64,000 nucleotides of DNA. Origin: Morinoia aosen. Lineage: Eukaryota > Arthropoda > Malacostraca > Amphipoda > Talitridae. The notes beneath the pieces are model-generated. The model did no database searches and was not told the origin of the DNA. It saw only the letters and a program-made list of their open reading frames with translations. The stretch lies in NCBI GenBank assembly GCA_030386875.1, contig CM059556.1, forward strand, positions 38,790,964 through 38,854,963, given 5' to 3'. Within the stretch, counting starts at the first letter, position 1. Each line of letters starts with the position of its first letter. The translations under genes and the position numbers were made by a program. Positions 11,868-22,239 of this stretch are shown piece after piece.

Positions 11868-12102
11868 GACGCATCATGTCCCAAAGTGAAATTTTCATAA
11901 GCTGGCTATACTCCAAAAGCATATATAAACAGTTAATAAATAAGACTCATCAAGCACGAAAGAAAGATATTCATGAACTGATCGTGCTTAAAAGGCAAAG
12001 GCAAAGATCAACGGTTGAGAAATAAGGCGCATCCAGCCCGAAAGAGAAATTTCCGAACGCTGATTGTGCCTCAAGGGCGTAGATAAATGATTTATAAATA
12101 TG
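11868..12102. repeat. Ancestral degenerate repeat of about 77 bp
   Basis: Three diverged copies begin near 11868, 11943 and 12026 with gcatc-agcccgaaag, followed by tgctgatcgtgcctcaaggg and a gataaat tail. The first 27 bp of this unit is the monomer of the large array that follows. The rest of the unit reappears at the far end (13765-13800). Confidence 0.75.
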
Positions 12103-13800
12103 GCTCATGTAGCTCGAAAGAGAAATAAGGCGCATCTTTCCCGAAAAAGAAATAAGGCGCATCTATCCCGAAAAAGAATTAAGGCGCATCTTTCCCGAAA
12201 GAGAAATAAGACGAATCTATCCCGAAAGAGAAATAAGGCGCATCTTTCCCGAAAAAGAAATAAGGCGCATCTATCCCGAAAAAGAATTAAGGCGCATCTT
12301 TCCCGAAAGAGAAACTAGGCGCATCTATCCCGAAAGAGAAATAAGGCGCATCTTTCCCGAAAAAGAAATAAGGCGCATCTATCCCGAAAAAGAATTAAGG
12401 CGCATCTTTCCCGAAAGAGAAATAAGGCGCATCTATCCCGAAAGAGAAATAAGGCGCATCTTTCCCGAAAAAGAAATAAGGCGCATCTATCCCGAAAAAG
12501 AATTAGGGCGCATCTTTCCCGAAAGAGAAATAAGGCGCATCTATCCCGAAAAAGAATTAAGGCGCATCTTTCCCGAAAGAGAAATAAGGCGCATCTATCC
12601 CGAAAGAGAAATAAGGCGCATCTTTTCCGAAAAAGAAATAAGGCGCATCTATCCCGAAAAAGAATTAAGGCGCATCTTTCCCGAAAGAGAAATAAGGCGC
12701 ATCTATCCCGAAAGAGAAATAAGGCGCATCTTTCCCGAAAGAGAAATAAGGCGCATCTATCCCGAAAGAGAAATAAGGCGCATCTTTCCCGAAAAAGAAA
12801 TAAGGCGCATCTATCCCGAAAAAGAATTAAGGCGCATCTTTCCCGAAAGAGAAATAAGGCGCATCTATCCCGAAAGAGAAATAAGGCGCATCTTTCCCGA
12901 AAAAGAAATAAGGCGCATCTATCCCGAAAAAGAATTAAGGCGCATCTTTCCCGAAAGAGAAATAAGGCGCATCTATCCCGAAAGAGAAATAAGGCGCATC
13001 TTTCCCGAAAAAGAAATAAGGCGCATCTATCCCGAAAAAGAATTAAGGCGCATCTTTCCCGAAAGAGAAATAAGGCGCATCTATCCCGAAAGAGAAATAA
13101 GGCGCATCTTTCCCGAAAAAGAAATAAGGCGCATCTATCCCGAAAAAGAATTAGGGCGCATCTTTCCCGAAAGAGAAATAAGGCGCATCTATCCCGAAAA
13201 AGAATTAAGGCGCATCTTTCCCGAAAGAGAAATAAGGCGCATCTATCCCGAAAGAGAAATAAGGCGCATCTTTTCCGAAAAAGAAATAAGGCGCATCTAT
13301 CCCGAAAAAGAATTAAGGCGCATCTTTCCCGAAAGAGAAATAAGGCGCATCTATCCCGAAAGAGAAATAAGGCGCATCTTTCCCGAAAGAGAAATAAGGC
13401 GCATCTATCCCGAAAGAGAAATAAGGCGCATCTTTCCCGAAAAAGAAATAAGGCGCATCTATCCCGAAAAAGAATTAAGGCGCATCTTTCCCGAAAGAGA
13501 AATAAGGCGCATCTATCCCGAAAGAGAAATAAGGCGCATCTTTCCCGAAAAAGAAATAAGGCGCATCTATCCCGAAAAAGAATTAAGGCGCATCTTTCCC
13601 GAAAGAGAAATAAGGCGCATCTATCCCGAAAGAGAAATAAGGCGCATCTTTCCCGAAAAAGAAATAAGGCGCATCTATCCCGAAAAAGAATTAAGGCGCA
13701 TCTTTCCCGAAAGAGAAATAAGGCGCATCTATCCCGAAAGGAAAATAAGGGGCATCAAGCCCAAAAGGGATATCTTCGAATGCTGATCGTGTCTCAAGGG
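12103..13800. repeat. 27-bp minisatellite with 108-bp and 648-bp higher-order structure, about 61 copies
   Basis: The monomer contains gcgcatctttcccgaaagag. Four variants follow one another in order (cttt with aaaaagaaat, ctat with aaaaagaatt, cttt with aaagagaaat, ctat with aaagagaaat), giving a 108-bp tetramer. Rare marks repeat 648 bp apart: aattaggg at 12501 and 13149, and tcttttccga at 12621 and 13269. So a block of 24 monomers was duplicated as one piece. The right end reverts to the older 77-bp unit. Confidence 0.95.
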
Positions 13801-14629
13801 CTGGACCTTTTCATTCCGAAGGCCCTCATTTAGTTAGAAAGACGCCTGAGCTCCTCTCAGGGTCATCACCCTACAGCCGTCTACGAGATAACTCGTGAGG
13901 AGCGTCGCGCTGAGTGTCGCACAACTCCTCCTCATACAAATAGATTACCACAATTTACCCGTCCAAAGGTGACATCTATGGCCTCAGAAGAACATTTAGT
14001 ACTCCCTCGCCTATATACTTCCCAGATTTTTTTCTGTTCCACGGAACTTTTAGGCCGAAGAATCCTCCGCATTTCTCAAACTGAAGCTCCAGGTCCGAGA
14101 CAAACGATGGAACTTGGGCAGGTTTCTTCCATTTGGATCTACAAGTGTCTTCTTGATTGCTGTTTTCCGCCGACCATCCTAATGCTGAGCTGCTTCTGAT
14201 TTACTGAGCCCGGCGTCTTGCCAACTGATTTCCAGTCGTGATGCTATTTTTGTCTAACACCCCCAGGGTGGGATTTTTTGGATCCTGTTCTGAACTGTTG
14301 ATGCTCAACTGCTATGAGCGTTGATTTCCTGGTTTTGGGAGCTAAAAACAGATTACTGTAGCTCTCTCGGTTTCTAGCTTCCAGTTTTCTGTTTCACGTT
14401 ATACGATGTTCATTGGAAGACGACTATTCAAAAAATTTAACCATGATTTACTGATTTAAGATAATGTGGAGAGTAAAAAATTTTCTATATCGCTACAACC
14501 ATTGCGATTCGATATTCCAAAATCAGTGAGTGTCTGAATTTGTACGTATTCTTCAAAAAGTATGTTATTTTGGGTGCTAATATTTGCTGTCAAATTTCCA
14601 GAATTGAATTTCCAACACAGTGTTTTAGT
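13801..14629. other. Unique stretch, no gene seen
   Basis: Moderately GC-rich to about 14300. A 76-residue frame at 13969-14199 has no recognisable feature. Confidence 0.45.
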
Positions 14630-14910
14630 ACCTACTCCGAACCGTTTATTAGCTCCTATTCCGTACCGTGTATTAGTGCCTACTCCGTACCGTGTATTAG
14701 GGCCTACTCTGTACCGTGTATTATGACCAATTCTGTACCGTGTATCAGTACCTACTCCGTACCGTGTATTATTGCCTACTCCGCACCGTGCATTATTGCC
14801 TACTCCGTACCGTGTACTAGTACCTATTCCGTAGCGTGTATCAATACCTACTCCATACCGTGTATTATTACCTACTTCGTACCGTGTATCTGAACCTACT
14901 CCGTACAGTG
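14630..14910. repeat. 24-bp minisatellite, about 11 copies
   Basis: The unit contains tactccgtaccgtgtattag. The 24-bp length keeps a forward frame (YSVPCIS type) and a reverse frame (TRYGVGNN type) open. Both are repeat by-products. Confidence 0.9.
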
Positions 14911-16024
14911 TTTCAGTAACGTAAATGCATTTTACAGACGGTGTCTGCCACAGACACCACCAGCACCGCACTCGCTGATGGCCTGGACTCACAAACTGCA
15001 TCTGAACGCAGCAACCAGCCACTGAGTTCGATGTCACCGTTAAGTGTTCTGCCTTTACGAGCATCCCCCACCAAATTAACAGCAAGCTATAATTTCATTA
15101 ATTTTGTTCCTCAGAAGTAATCCGCTAAATTCTGTATGATGGAGCCACGTTTTAACTGAGTTCAAGGATAGAAAACTGAAGGGTTTCGGCGGATCAAAAT
15201 GCGGTTAGTTTGCTGGTTCAGAAGACGCGGGTCTCGCATATGACAGCCTCATAGCGAGAGCAGCGGAAAAAACCTGCCAAGGACACAGAAAATTTTGAGG
15301 TGGGATCATCAAAAGGCGTGCAAGGCTGCAGTGAAACTAGGTCGTGTTGTCGCAATATATCTCCTCTGAAAAAGCGAATTTTATGCAAAACGCTCGATAT
15401 CTCCGTCTGTGTTCAGTCCTGCCTGTTTTTATGATTCTCGTCTTTGTTCTTTATGATCTCCTCTCTGAAACGAAAAACAACGTCGAAGAAAAAAATTCTA
15501 AACCAAATGTTGCATTTACGAGTGAATTATTTTTTAGTTATATTTAGTTTTTAAATATCTAGCTTATTCAGTTACACCGATTTCAAACTGTAAATGACGT
15601 AAATGACGTAAGAATGACGTTCCTGTTCCTGAAGTCACAAATGACGTAAATGAAATCTTTCAGGGTGATGCAAAAGTCACTTCACCATATCGAACATTCA
15701 TTTCACGACATCTAACACAGCCGTAAAAATGCGTTACATACGAAATGAAAAAGGAAATCTTGAAGTTTCATCTCGTATCGATGATACAGATTTTAAGAAT
15801 ATTCATAATGATGAAGGGACTTTTACGCCACCTTGTACAATTAGAAAAATTGGTGCTGCTATAGCATGAGATCTACTTCAAGCTAGTACTCTAGCGTGAG
15901 GTTATGTTAGGATACTTCTGGATGGTTAATGGATATTACTTATTTGGATACATTCAATTTAGCGATAAACACTTAATTTGCATATCTCAAACTGCACCTG
16001 GGTATGCGATATAATGCGGTAGCA
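14911..16024. other. Unique stretch with a TGACGT cluster
   Basis: Contains dispersed repeat copy B at 15268-15350. At about 15592-15660 a small cluster of TGACGT motifs (aaatgacgtaaatgacgt and relatives) occurs, equal to half of a cAMP-response element, most likely a minor local repeat. Near 15150 a fragment (actgagttcaaggatagaaa) resembles the degenerate repeat at 18130-18530. A 67-residue frame at 15344-15547 has a short hydrophobic segment but no family. Confidence 0.45.
15268..15350. repeat. Dispersed repeat, copy B
   Basis: Partner of 5991-6095 in the same orientation, sharing cctgccaaggac, gatcatcaaaaggcg and gaaactag in the same order. Confidence 0.55.
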
Positions 16025-16291
16025 CAGTAGAGGAAACAAGGTAGGTTCAAACCAGTCTTTTTTCGTTGACGGTGTGGTTTTGCTGACGTCACGGCAACGA
16101 ACCAATAGCAACGCTCATATTGCCTCTGGTTGCACTGCTTCCCCAAAATCTGGCTCCACTATTGGCCTAACGACATGGCGTTTTGGTGACGTCATAAAGT
16201 TTGTTTGAAATGAAGCCTTTCTATTGGCTAGCCGAACAAGAGGAGGTGTATTTTCCTCCATAGAAATGACCCTACCTTGTTTCCTCTGCCG
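16025..16291. mobile_element. 267-bp TIR element, copy 1 (partner at 62022-62289)
   Basis: The ends are inverted repeats: CAGTAGAGGAAACAAGGTAG at the left, and the complement of CGGCAGAGGAAACAAGGTAG at the right. The body is alignable throughout with the copy at 62 kb. It contains two full TGACGTCA palindromes (16084-16091 and 16187-16194) and several CCAAT/ATTGG boxes, so it is promoter-like in composition. No coding frame. Flanking target duplication is eroded here (ggtag on both sides). It is a non-autonomous DNA element; the superfamily is unknown. Confidence 0.85.
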
Positions 16292-16427
16292 TGGGTGGTA
16301 GACCTCACGCTATAGAAGCATCAAAAAACCTTTGGGAACACGCGTGTTCTCACGGCCCTCACTCGGAAACTGTGCAGCCACCTCATGGGGTGCCGAATTG
16401 GGTGAGAGGGACAGAATAGTTCGTATT
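16292..16427. other. Short unique spacer
   Basis: No feature seen between the TIR element and the 19-bp array. Confidence 0.4.
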
Positions 16428-17822
16428 GGAGGAATGGTTCACGACTAGCGGAATGGTTTGAGACTAGTGGAATGGTTCACGACTAGCGGAATGGTTTTAG
16501 ACTACTGGAATGGTTTTAGACTAGTGGAATGGTTCACGACTAGCGGAATGGTTCAAGACGAGCGGAATGGTTCACGACTAACGGAATGGTTCATGACTAG
16601 TGGAATGGTTCACGAATAGCGGAATGGTTTAAGACGAGTGGAATGGTTCGAGATTAACGGAATGGTTCAAGACTAGCGGAATGGTTCAAGACCAGCGGAA
16701 TGGTTCAAGACCAGCGGAATGGTTCAAGACCAGCGGAATGGTTCAAGACCAGCGGAATGGTTCAAGACCAGCGGAATGGTTCAAGACCAGCGAAATGGTT
16801 TAAGACCAGCGGAATGGTTCAAGACCAGCGGAATGGTTCAAGACTAGCGGAATGGTTCAAAACCAGCGGAATGGTTCAAGACTAGCGGAATGGTCCAAGA
16901 CTAGCGGAATGGTTCAAGACTAGCGGAATGGTTCAAGACCAGCAGAATGGTTTAAGACCAGCGGAATGGTTCAAGACCAGCGGAATGGTTCAAGACCAGC
17001 GGAATGGTTCAACGAGAGGAATGGTTCAAAACCAGCGGAATGGTTCAAGACCAGCGGAATGGTTCAAGACCAGCGGAATGGTTCAAGACCAGCGGAATGG
17101 TTCAAGACCAGCGGAATGGTTCAAGACCAGCGGAATGGTTCAAGACCAGTGGAATGGTTCAAGACCAGCGGAATGGTTCAAGACCAGCGGAATAGTTCAA
17201 GACCAGCGGAATAGTTCAAGACCAACGGAATGGTTCAAGACCAGCGGAATGGTTCAAGACCAGCGGAATGGTTCAAGACCAGTGGAATGGTTCAAGACCA
17301 GCGGAATGGTTCGAGATTAGCGGAATGGTTCAAAACCAGCGGAATGGTTTACAACTAGCGAAATGGTTCACGACTAGCGGAATGGTTCACGACTAGCGGA
17401 ATAGTTCAAGACTAGCTGAACACTTCGAGACTAGCAAAACAGTTCGGGACTAGCGGAACAGTTCGAGACTAGTAAAACAGTTCGAGACTAGCAGAACAGT
17501 TCGAGACTAGCAGAACAGTTCGACACTAGCAGAACAGTTCGACACTAGCAGAACAGTTCGAGACTAGCAGAACAGTTCGAGACTAGCAGAACAGTTCGAG
17601 ACTAGCAGAACAGTTCGAGACTAGCAGAACAGTTCGACACTAGCAGAACAGTTCGAGACCAGCTGAATAGATCGACACTAGCAGAACAGTTCGAGACTAG
17701 CAGAACAGTTCGAGACTAGCAGAACAGTTCGGGACTAGCAGAACAGTTCGAGACTAGTAGAACAGTTCGACACTAGGAGAACAGTTCGAGTCTAGCGGAA
17801 TAGATCAAAACCAGCCGAACAG
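16428..17822. repeat. 19-bp minisatellite with two successive subfamilies, about 73 copies
   Basis: From 16428 to about 17400 the unit is agcggaatggttcaagacc (with cacgact and ttagact variants towards the left end). From about 17410 to 17815 it changes to agcagaacagttcgagact. Spacing stays at 19 bp across the change. The three forward frames each read the same peptides (MVQDQRNGSRPAEWFKTSG), so the 60-130 residue frames are not genes. Confidence 0.95.
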
Positions 17823-18129
17823 TTCACAAGTTGATCTCTCGGCTCAGTTCACGCTCAGTGGAAGACTCCATTGAACCGTGAGGACCATTCGAACTCAGTC
17901 ATGTGGAAGAGGTATCGCGATTTCCAGAATTCTGAATTCCAAAGGCAAAGCCATGCTGCTTCTCAAATTAGTATTGCTCAATTGTTCGGGCTCACTCAAA
18001 ATTTCAGGCGCCAGTGGCATTCACGGATAGATTTAACGAGCTTCAGTTCCAAGACTTATTTCCTTCGATGATGGCGGCACAAGGCTTATATTTCAACGAT
18101 AAAAACTGGCGGATTTTCCGAACGGCAGT
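17823..18129. other. Unique spacer
   Basis: A 66-residue frame at 17871-18071 has no recognisable motif. Confidence 0.4.
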
Positions 18130-18530
18130 TTCTGTGATGGAGGTTTGGATTGTTCTGTTTCAGTGTCAAGGATACTGAGTTCAAAGATTAAACACCGAAG
18201 GGCTTCAATTAATTATTGATCAGATCAGTTACAGGACCAAGAATACTGAGCTCAAAGATTAAACACTGAAGGAATTCACTAACATTAGCTTCGGTGCTGA
18301 GGTTTGAATCAATCTATCTCAGTTTTAAGGACACTGAGTTTTTGGATAGAAAACTTAAGGGGCTTACGTACATAAACTTGATTTGATTTGAACAAGAGGT
18401 GTGATTTGCTCAGTTTCAATATCAAGGATACTGAGATACAGGATAGAAAACTTAAAGGGGCTTACAAACATCAATTTCGGTGATGGAGGTTCGAATTGAT
18501 CAGTATTAGTGTCAATAATACAAATGAAAA
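18130..18530. repeat. Degenerate repeat, about 80-90-bp period
   Basis: Four to five diverged copies share gatggaggtttgaattgatc, cagtttcagtgtcaaggata and ctgagttcaaagattaaaca with aaggggctt. Confidence 0.65.
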
Positions 18531-18698
18531 ATACTGCCTGTCTACGAAAATGTACATCCTGATTTTAAACACTAACAATATTATACATGTATCTATTGTC
18601 CGCTGATATTTAATAAGTTACATTTTGAAAAGATGAAAGCTAAATGAATATTCAGGAATAAAATTATGTGGTGTCATAAACAGTTCGCAGTGTATATG

Positions 18699-19005
18699 AC
18701 CTCGCAGTGGCCGAGTGTATAGAGCGCTTGCGTTCTATGCTTCATGCCCAGGTTCGATCCCTGTGAGCGGCAGTTGGCGTGAAAAACGCTGATGCGGCAA
18801 ATCAGGGTCGTTGCCTGCAGTATGGTCACTGTCCTCAAGGAATGTTACCTGAGGACTAAACCTGAGAAAAATGAGGCCTAAAGCTCGGGCGTGACTAGGG
18901 GCCTGGGGAACCCCTATCATGTACATTCCCTGTAAAGTATCATGTAAATGATGCTAGCCACCCTCTACGTGAAAAGAGGAAAAGGCTTGGTATATACCTA
19001 TATAT
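18699..19005 (+). mobile_element. tRNA-derived SINE
   Basis: The head carries an RNA polymerase III A box (TGGCCGAGTGT at 18708-18718) and a B box (GGTTCGATCCC at 18751-18761) at tRNA-like spacing. A tRNA-unrelated body of about 200 bp and a TA-rich 3' end (tatatacctatatata) follow. The 10-mer ataaacagtt occurs at 18676-18685 and again at 19006-19015, a plausible target duplication, although about 13 bp separate the first from the tRNA-like start. It differs from the SINE at 28004-28294. It is too long for a tRNA gene, and I did not find a good acceptor stem. Confidence 0.8.
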
Positions 19006-19129
19006 ATAAACAGTTGAACCGTAATACTACGGCTGTTTTCATCAGTTGATACACCTTCCGACGGCGTCCTCCGCAATAAATTTGTTAATTTCACTTTTCA
19101 AACGGAAATTTTAATAACAAATTGAAGTT

Positions 19130-19960
19130 TCATGAATGCCATGCCATTATAAGATAGAGCCTGCCTTTTAAATACAAAGATTTCCACTTTAAGTCTTCGT
19201 ATTACGTTTTTGTAAAAGCATTTAGCGTTTGATTCAATTTAAAATGGGTGACAGGAACGCTTTGGATCACGTTTTTGTAAAAGCCTTTAGCGTTTGATTC
19301 AATTTAAAATGGGTGACAGGAACGCTTTGAATCACGTTTTTGTAAAAGCATTTAGCGTTTGACTCAATTTAAAATGGGTGACAGGAACGCTTTGAATCAC
19401 GTTTTTGTAAAAGCATTTAGCGTTTGATTCAATTTAAAATGGGTGACAGGAACGCTTTGAATCACGTTTTTGTAAAAGCATTTAGCGTTTGACTCAATTT
19501 AAAATGGGTGACAGGAACGCTTTGAATCACGTTTTTGTAAAAGCATTTAGCGTTTGACTCAATTTAAAATGGGTGACAGGAACGCTTTGAATCACGTTTT
19601 TGTAAAAGCATTTAGCGTTTGACTCAATTTAAAATTGGTGACAGGAACGCTTTGAATCACGTTTTTGTAAAAGCATTTAGCGTTTGATTCAATTTAAAAT
19701 GGGTGACAGGAACGCTTTGAGACATTGTTAAGTCATAAAAAATACCATGGCTCTGTGAATTATATAAAGAATCCCACCTTTAAAGACAGAGACTTTGACA
19801 TGTACAAGCTTCAAAAATAAGTCGGTTCTGTTACTAAGAGAATCTCATTTACAAAGACAAACTTCAATATTAAGTTTTAGAATCAAGAAATACATGTCTC
19901 TATGAATGAAAGAATTTCATTTTTAAAGAGAGAGCCTTTAACAGTTACGAGTTTCCAGAC
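19130..19960. repeat. 65-bp minisatellite (8 copies) inside an older repeat of about 70 bp
   Basis: From 19204 to about 19720 the segment acgtttttgtaaaagcattt...gggtgacaggaacgctt repeats at exactly 65 bp eight times with almost no change apart from gattc/gactc. The flanks at 19130-19200 and 19725-19960 hold much older diverged units (catggctctgtgaat, tttaaagacagag). The core is clearly young. Confidence 0.9.
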
Positions 19961-20224
19961 TGCCACGGCTCTATTCAATAGTTAGAGAACCTTGCAACCA
20001 CAACTTTCAGCATCGAAGGAAAAATTAATCTGTTGAATAAAAGCTTTAAATCTAGAGGAAAATCTTGCGTGAATTGTACTATAATTGAAAATAACTTGGA
20101 ATTTGAAATGCTAAAATGCACACAAACTTTGCACCTAAGGATTTGTTTTTTACTTTGTCTAGACTGCTGGAGTAAAGGATACGACATTGTCTTCTGATAT
20201 TACTCCCTTATTTGGGAAAAATTT

Positions 20225-20520
20225 ATAGTTTCGTCGGTCAACTCTGCATCTGTGAAACTGATAGTTTTTGTGTTTTTTGTTTTTTTTCAGTATTAAATCA
20301 TATGTCTCGGTGAACTTAGCATCTCTAAAGATAACAGCATTTATATTTTTTTATTTAGTTTTAGTATTAAATCATATGTTTTGGTCAACTTAGCATCTGT
20401 ATAGATGACAGCATATATGTTTTTTCAATATTAAATCATATGTTTCGGTCAACTCAGCATCTGTAAGGATAACAGTTTTTGTGTTTTTTTATTATTTTTT
20501 GTTTCTAAATCATATGTTGA
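20225..20520. repeat. Degenerate repeat, about 75 bp, four copies
   Basis: Copies share tattaaatcatatgtttcgg, tcaactcagcatctgtaa and gataacag followed by T-rich tracts of variable length. Confidence 0.75.
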
Positions 20521-20612
20521 TATTTTCGTGTGGAGCATCTCATTGGTGACTTGAAACCTTCGATGCCGCCCTATTTAATATCCGTAAATTGCCTCATGTA
20601 AAGAAAATAACT

Positions 20613-20667
20613 CAATTTCACGCAATGTGGTGGGTTAAGGCTTAATCTACCACATTGCATGAAATTG
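20613..20667. repeat. Hairpin, 19-bp stem
   Basis: caatttcacgcaatgtggt (20613-20631) pairs with accacattgcatgaaattg (20649-20667) with one mismatch and a 17-base loop. It could be a short foldback relic. There is no U tract to suggest a terminator. Confidence 0.7.
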
Positions 20668-20694
20668 TAGAAATAGAAAACATGCGCCGTCCTA

Positions 20695-21055
20695 GAACGA
20701 TTCATTAGTTACGAGTAACAAAATAAGAGAAAACATGCCTTACTAGACAACACGACTTTATAGTAAACAGAATAATAGAAAACATACCTTACTAGACAAC
20801 AGAACTTTATAGTTAAAATAAAAGAAATCGTGCCATACTAGGTAACATGACTCCATAGATAACAAAATAGTAGAAAATACGTCTCACTCGATAACAGAAC
20901 TCTATACATATCGTACCAGACACCACGACTCCATAGTTAACAAAATAAGAGAAACACGTCTCACTAGATAACAGGGCTCTATACATGCTATACTAGATAA
21001 CATGACTTTACATATACTTAACAAAACACAAGCCGTACCAGACAACACGACAGAA
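20695..21055. repeat. Degenerate repeat, about 58-bp period
   Basis: Six or so diverged copies share aaaataagagaaaacatgcc, ttactagacaacacgac and tttatagttaac. Confidence 0.7.
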
Positions 21056-21309
21056 CAAAGCCGTTTGGCAGGCCCGCCTATCGCTCCACTTTTGACTGCC
21101 GTGCGAATGCGTCAAAGACCTCAGCAGCCCGGCAGGCAGGCCGCCATGACTTTGATCCGCCGCTTCCTTTAATTTAAAACTCAACGCCTCTAGAATGTTA
21201 ACGAAGAGTTAAATGCCCTCCTTGTGTGTCTCTTCGTGCGTTAAGTATTGCAACCGTTGCGCCGGCTGCTCAGAAGCCGTCAAGTGTGCCTTCAGCTGGA
21301 AGCTGCTAC
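21056..21309. other. GC-richer unique island, no gene seen
   Basis: The block rises well above the local GC level (ggcaggcccgcc, cagcagcccggcaggcaggc) but shows no open frame or motif I can name. Confidence 0.4.
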
Positions 21310-21770
21310 AAGATCTAAATATTCCAAAACTTCTCGGTTTCCAAGACAATGAGACTTAGAATTCAACTTCGATGCCCATTTAGAATATTTCCGTTTCGGA
21401 GAAATGTCATTTTGGGAATATAAATGAATACAAAGGAAACAGACCGACGTTCTTTATTGTCCATGCAACCAAATGTTGCAAGGTTTCTTAGCGTCCAAAA
21501 CAAGGTTTGAAATTAAACCTCGATGCCCGGTTAAAAACATTTCCGTTTCTGAGAAATGTCATTATGGAAAAAGAAATGAATATCAGGGAAACTCATCGAC
21601 GTTCTTTATCGTACATGCATTCTAGTATTTCAGAACTCCTTCGTTTTTAAGACACTAAGATTTTAAATGTACCTCGATGCTCAGTTAATAATATTTTCGT
21701 TCCTGAGAAATGTTACGGTGAAAAATGAAACCTATTTCACAGAAACATATGAATGCTTTTCATTGTAATG
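21310..21770. repeat. Degenerate repeat of about 152 bp, three copies
   Basis: The anchor cctcgatgcccggttaa lies near 21370, 21521 and 21675 (spacings 151 and 154). It is followed each time by atatttccgtttctgagaaa, tgtcat and a gacgttctttattgt block. Confidence 0.8.
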
Positions 21771-21869
21771 AGAGCGGTAATTTTACTTTATGTCATGTTA
21801 ATATGGTACCACAAGCAGTCTTGAGACCGTAGAACAACACCAAGACACAGAACACCAGTCAATTTTACA

Positions 21870-22140
21870 TAGTCTATAATGGATAGCAACGTGTGTTAGA
21901 ATATTGAAAACCCAGTCTTTTTTTTCTTTGCCTCTCTCTCTATCATGAATTGTGAAATGTGCTAGGGAATTGAAACCCTAGGCTTGTTTTTGCCAGTCTT
22001 GCACGAATAGTAATATATGCTAGTATGAAAGAACCCCGGTCATCTTTTTGTCAATATTGCCTAAATGTGCTAGTGTGTGAGAACCCCAGTCTTTTTTACC
22101 AGTCTTGGTTGATAAGTAATATATGCTACTCTACTATGAT
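21870..22140. repeat. Degenerate repeat, about 65-80 bp
   Basis: Four drifting copies share atatgctagt, gagaaccccagtctttttt and gccagtctt. Confidence 0.6.
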
Positions 22141-22239
22141 ACTTCTGCGCAGGAGCAAGATGAAAAAGCTATGTGTTTGATTGTAAGCTAAATGTGTACG
22201 TCTGACTTACGCAACGTACGTGGAATGATGCGTTGCGAT

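Noticed and set aside
18699-18775. Functional tRNA gene
   Set aside because: A and B boxes are present, but a body of about 200 bp follows, there is a flanking duplication and I saw no good acceptor stem; a SINE fits better.
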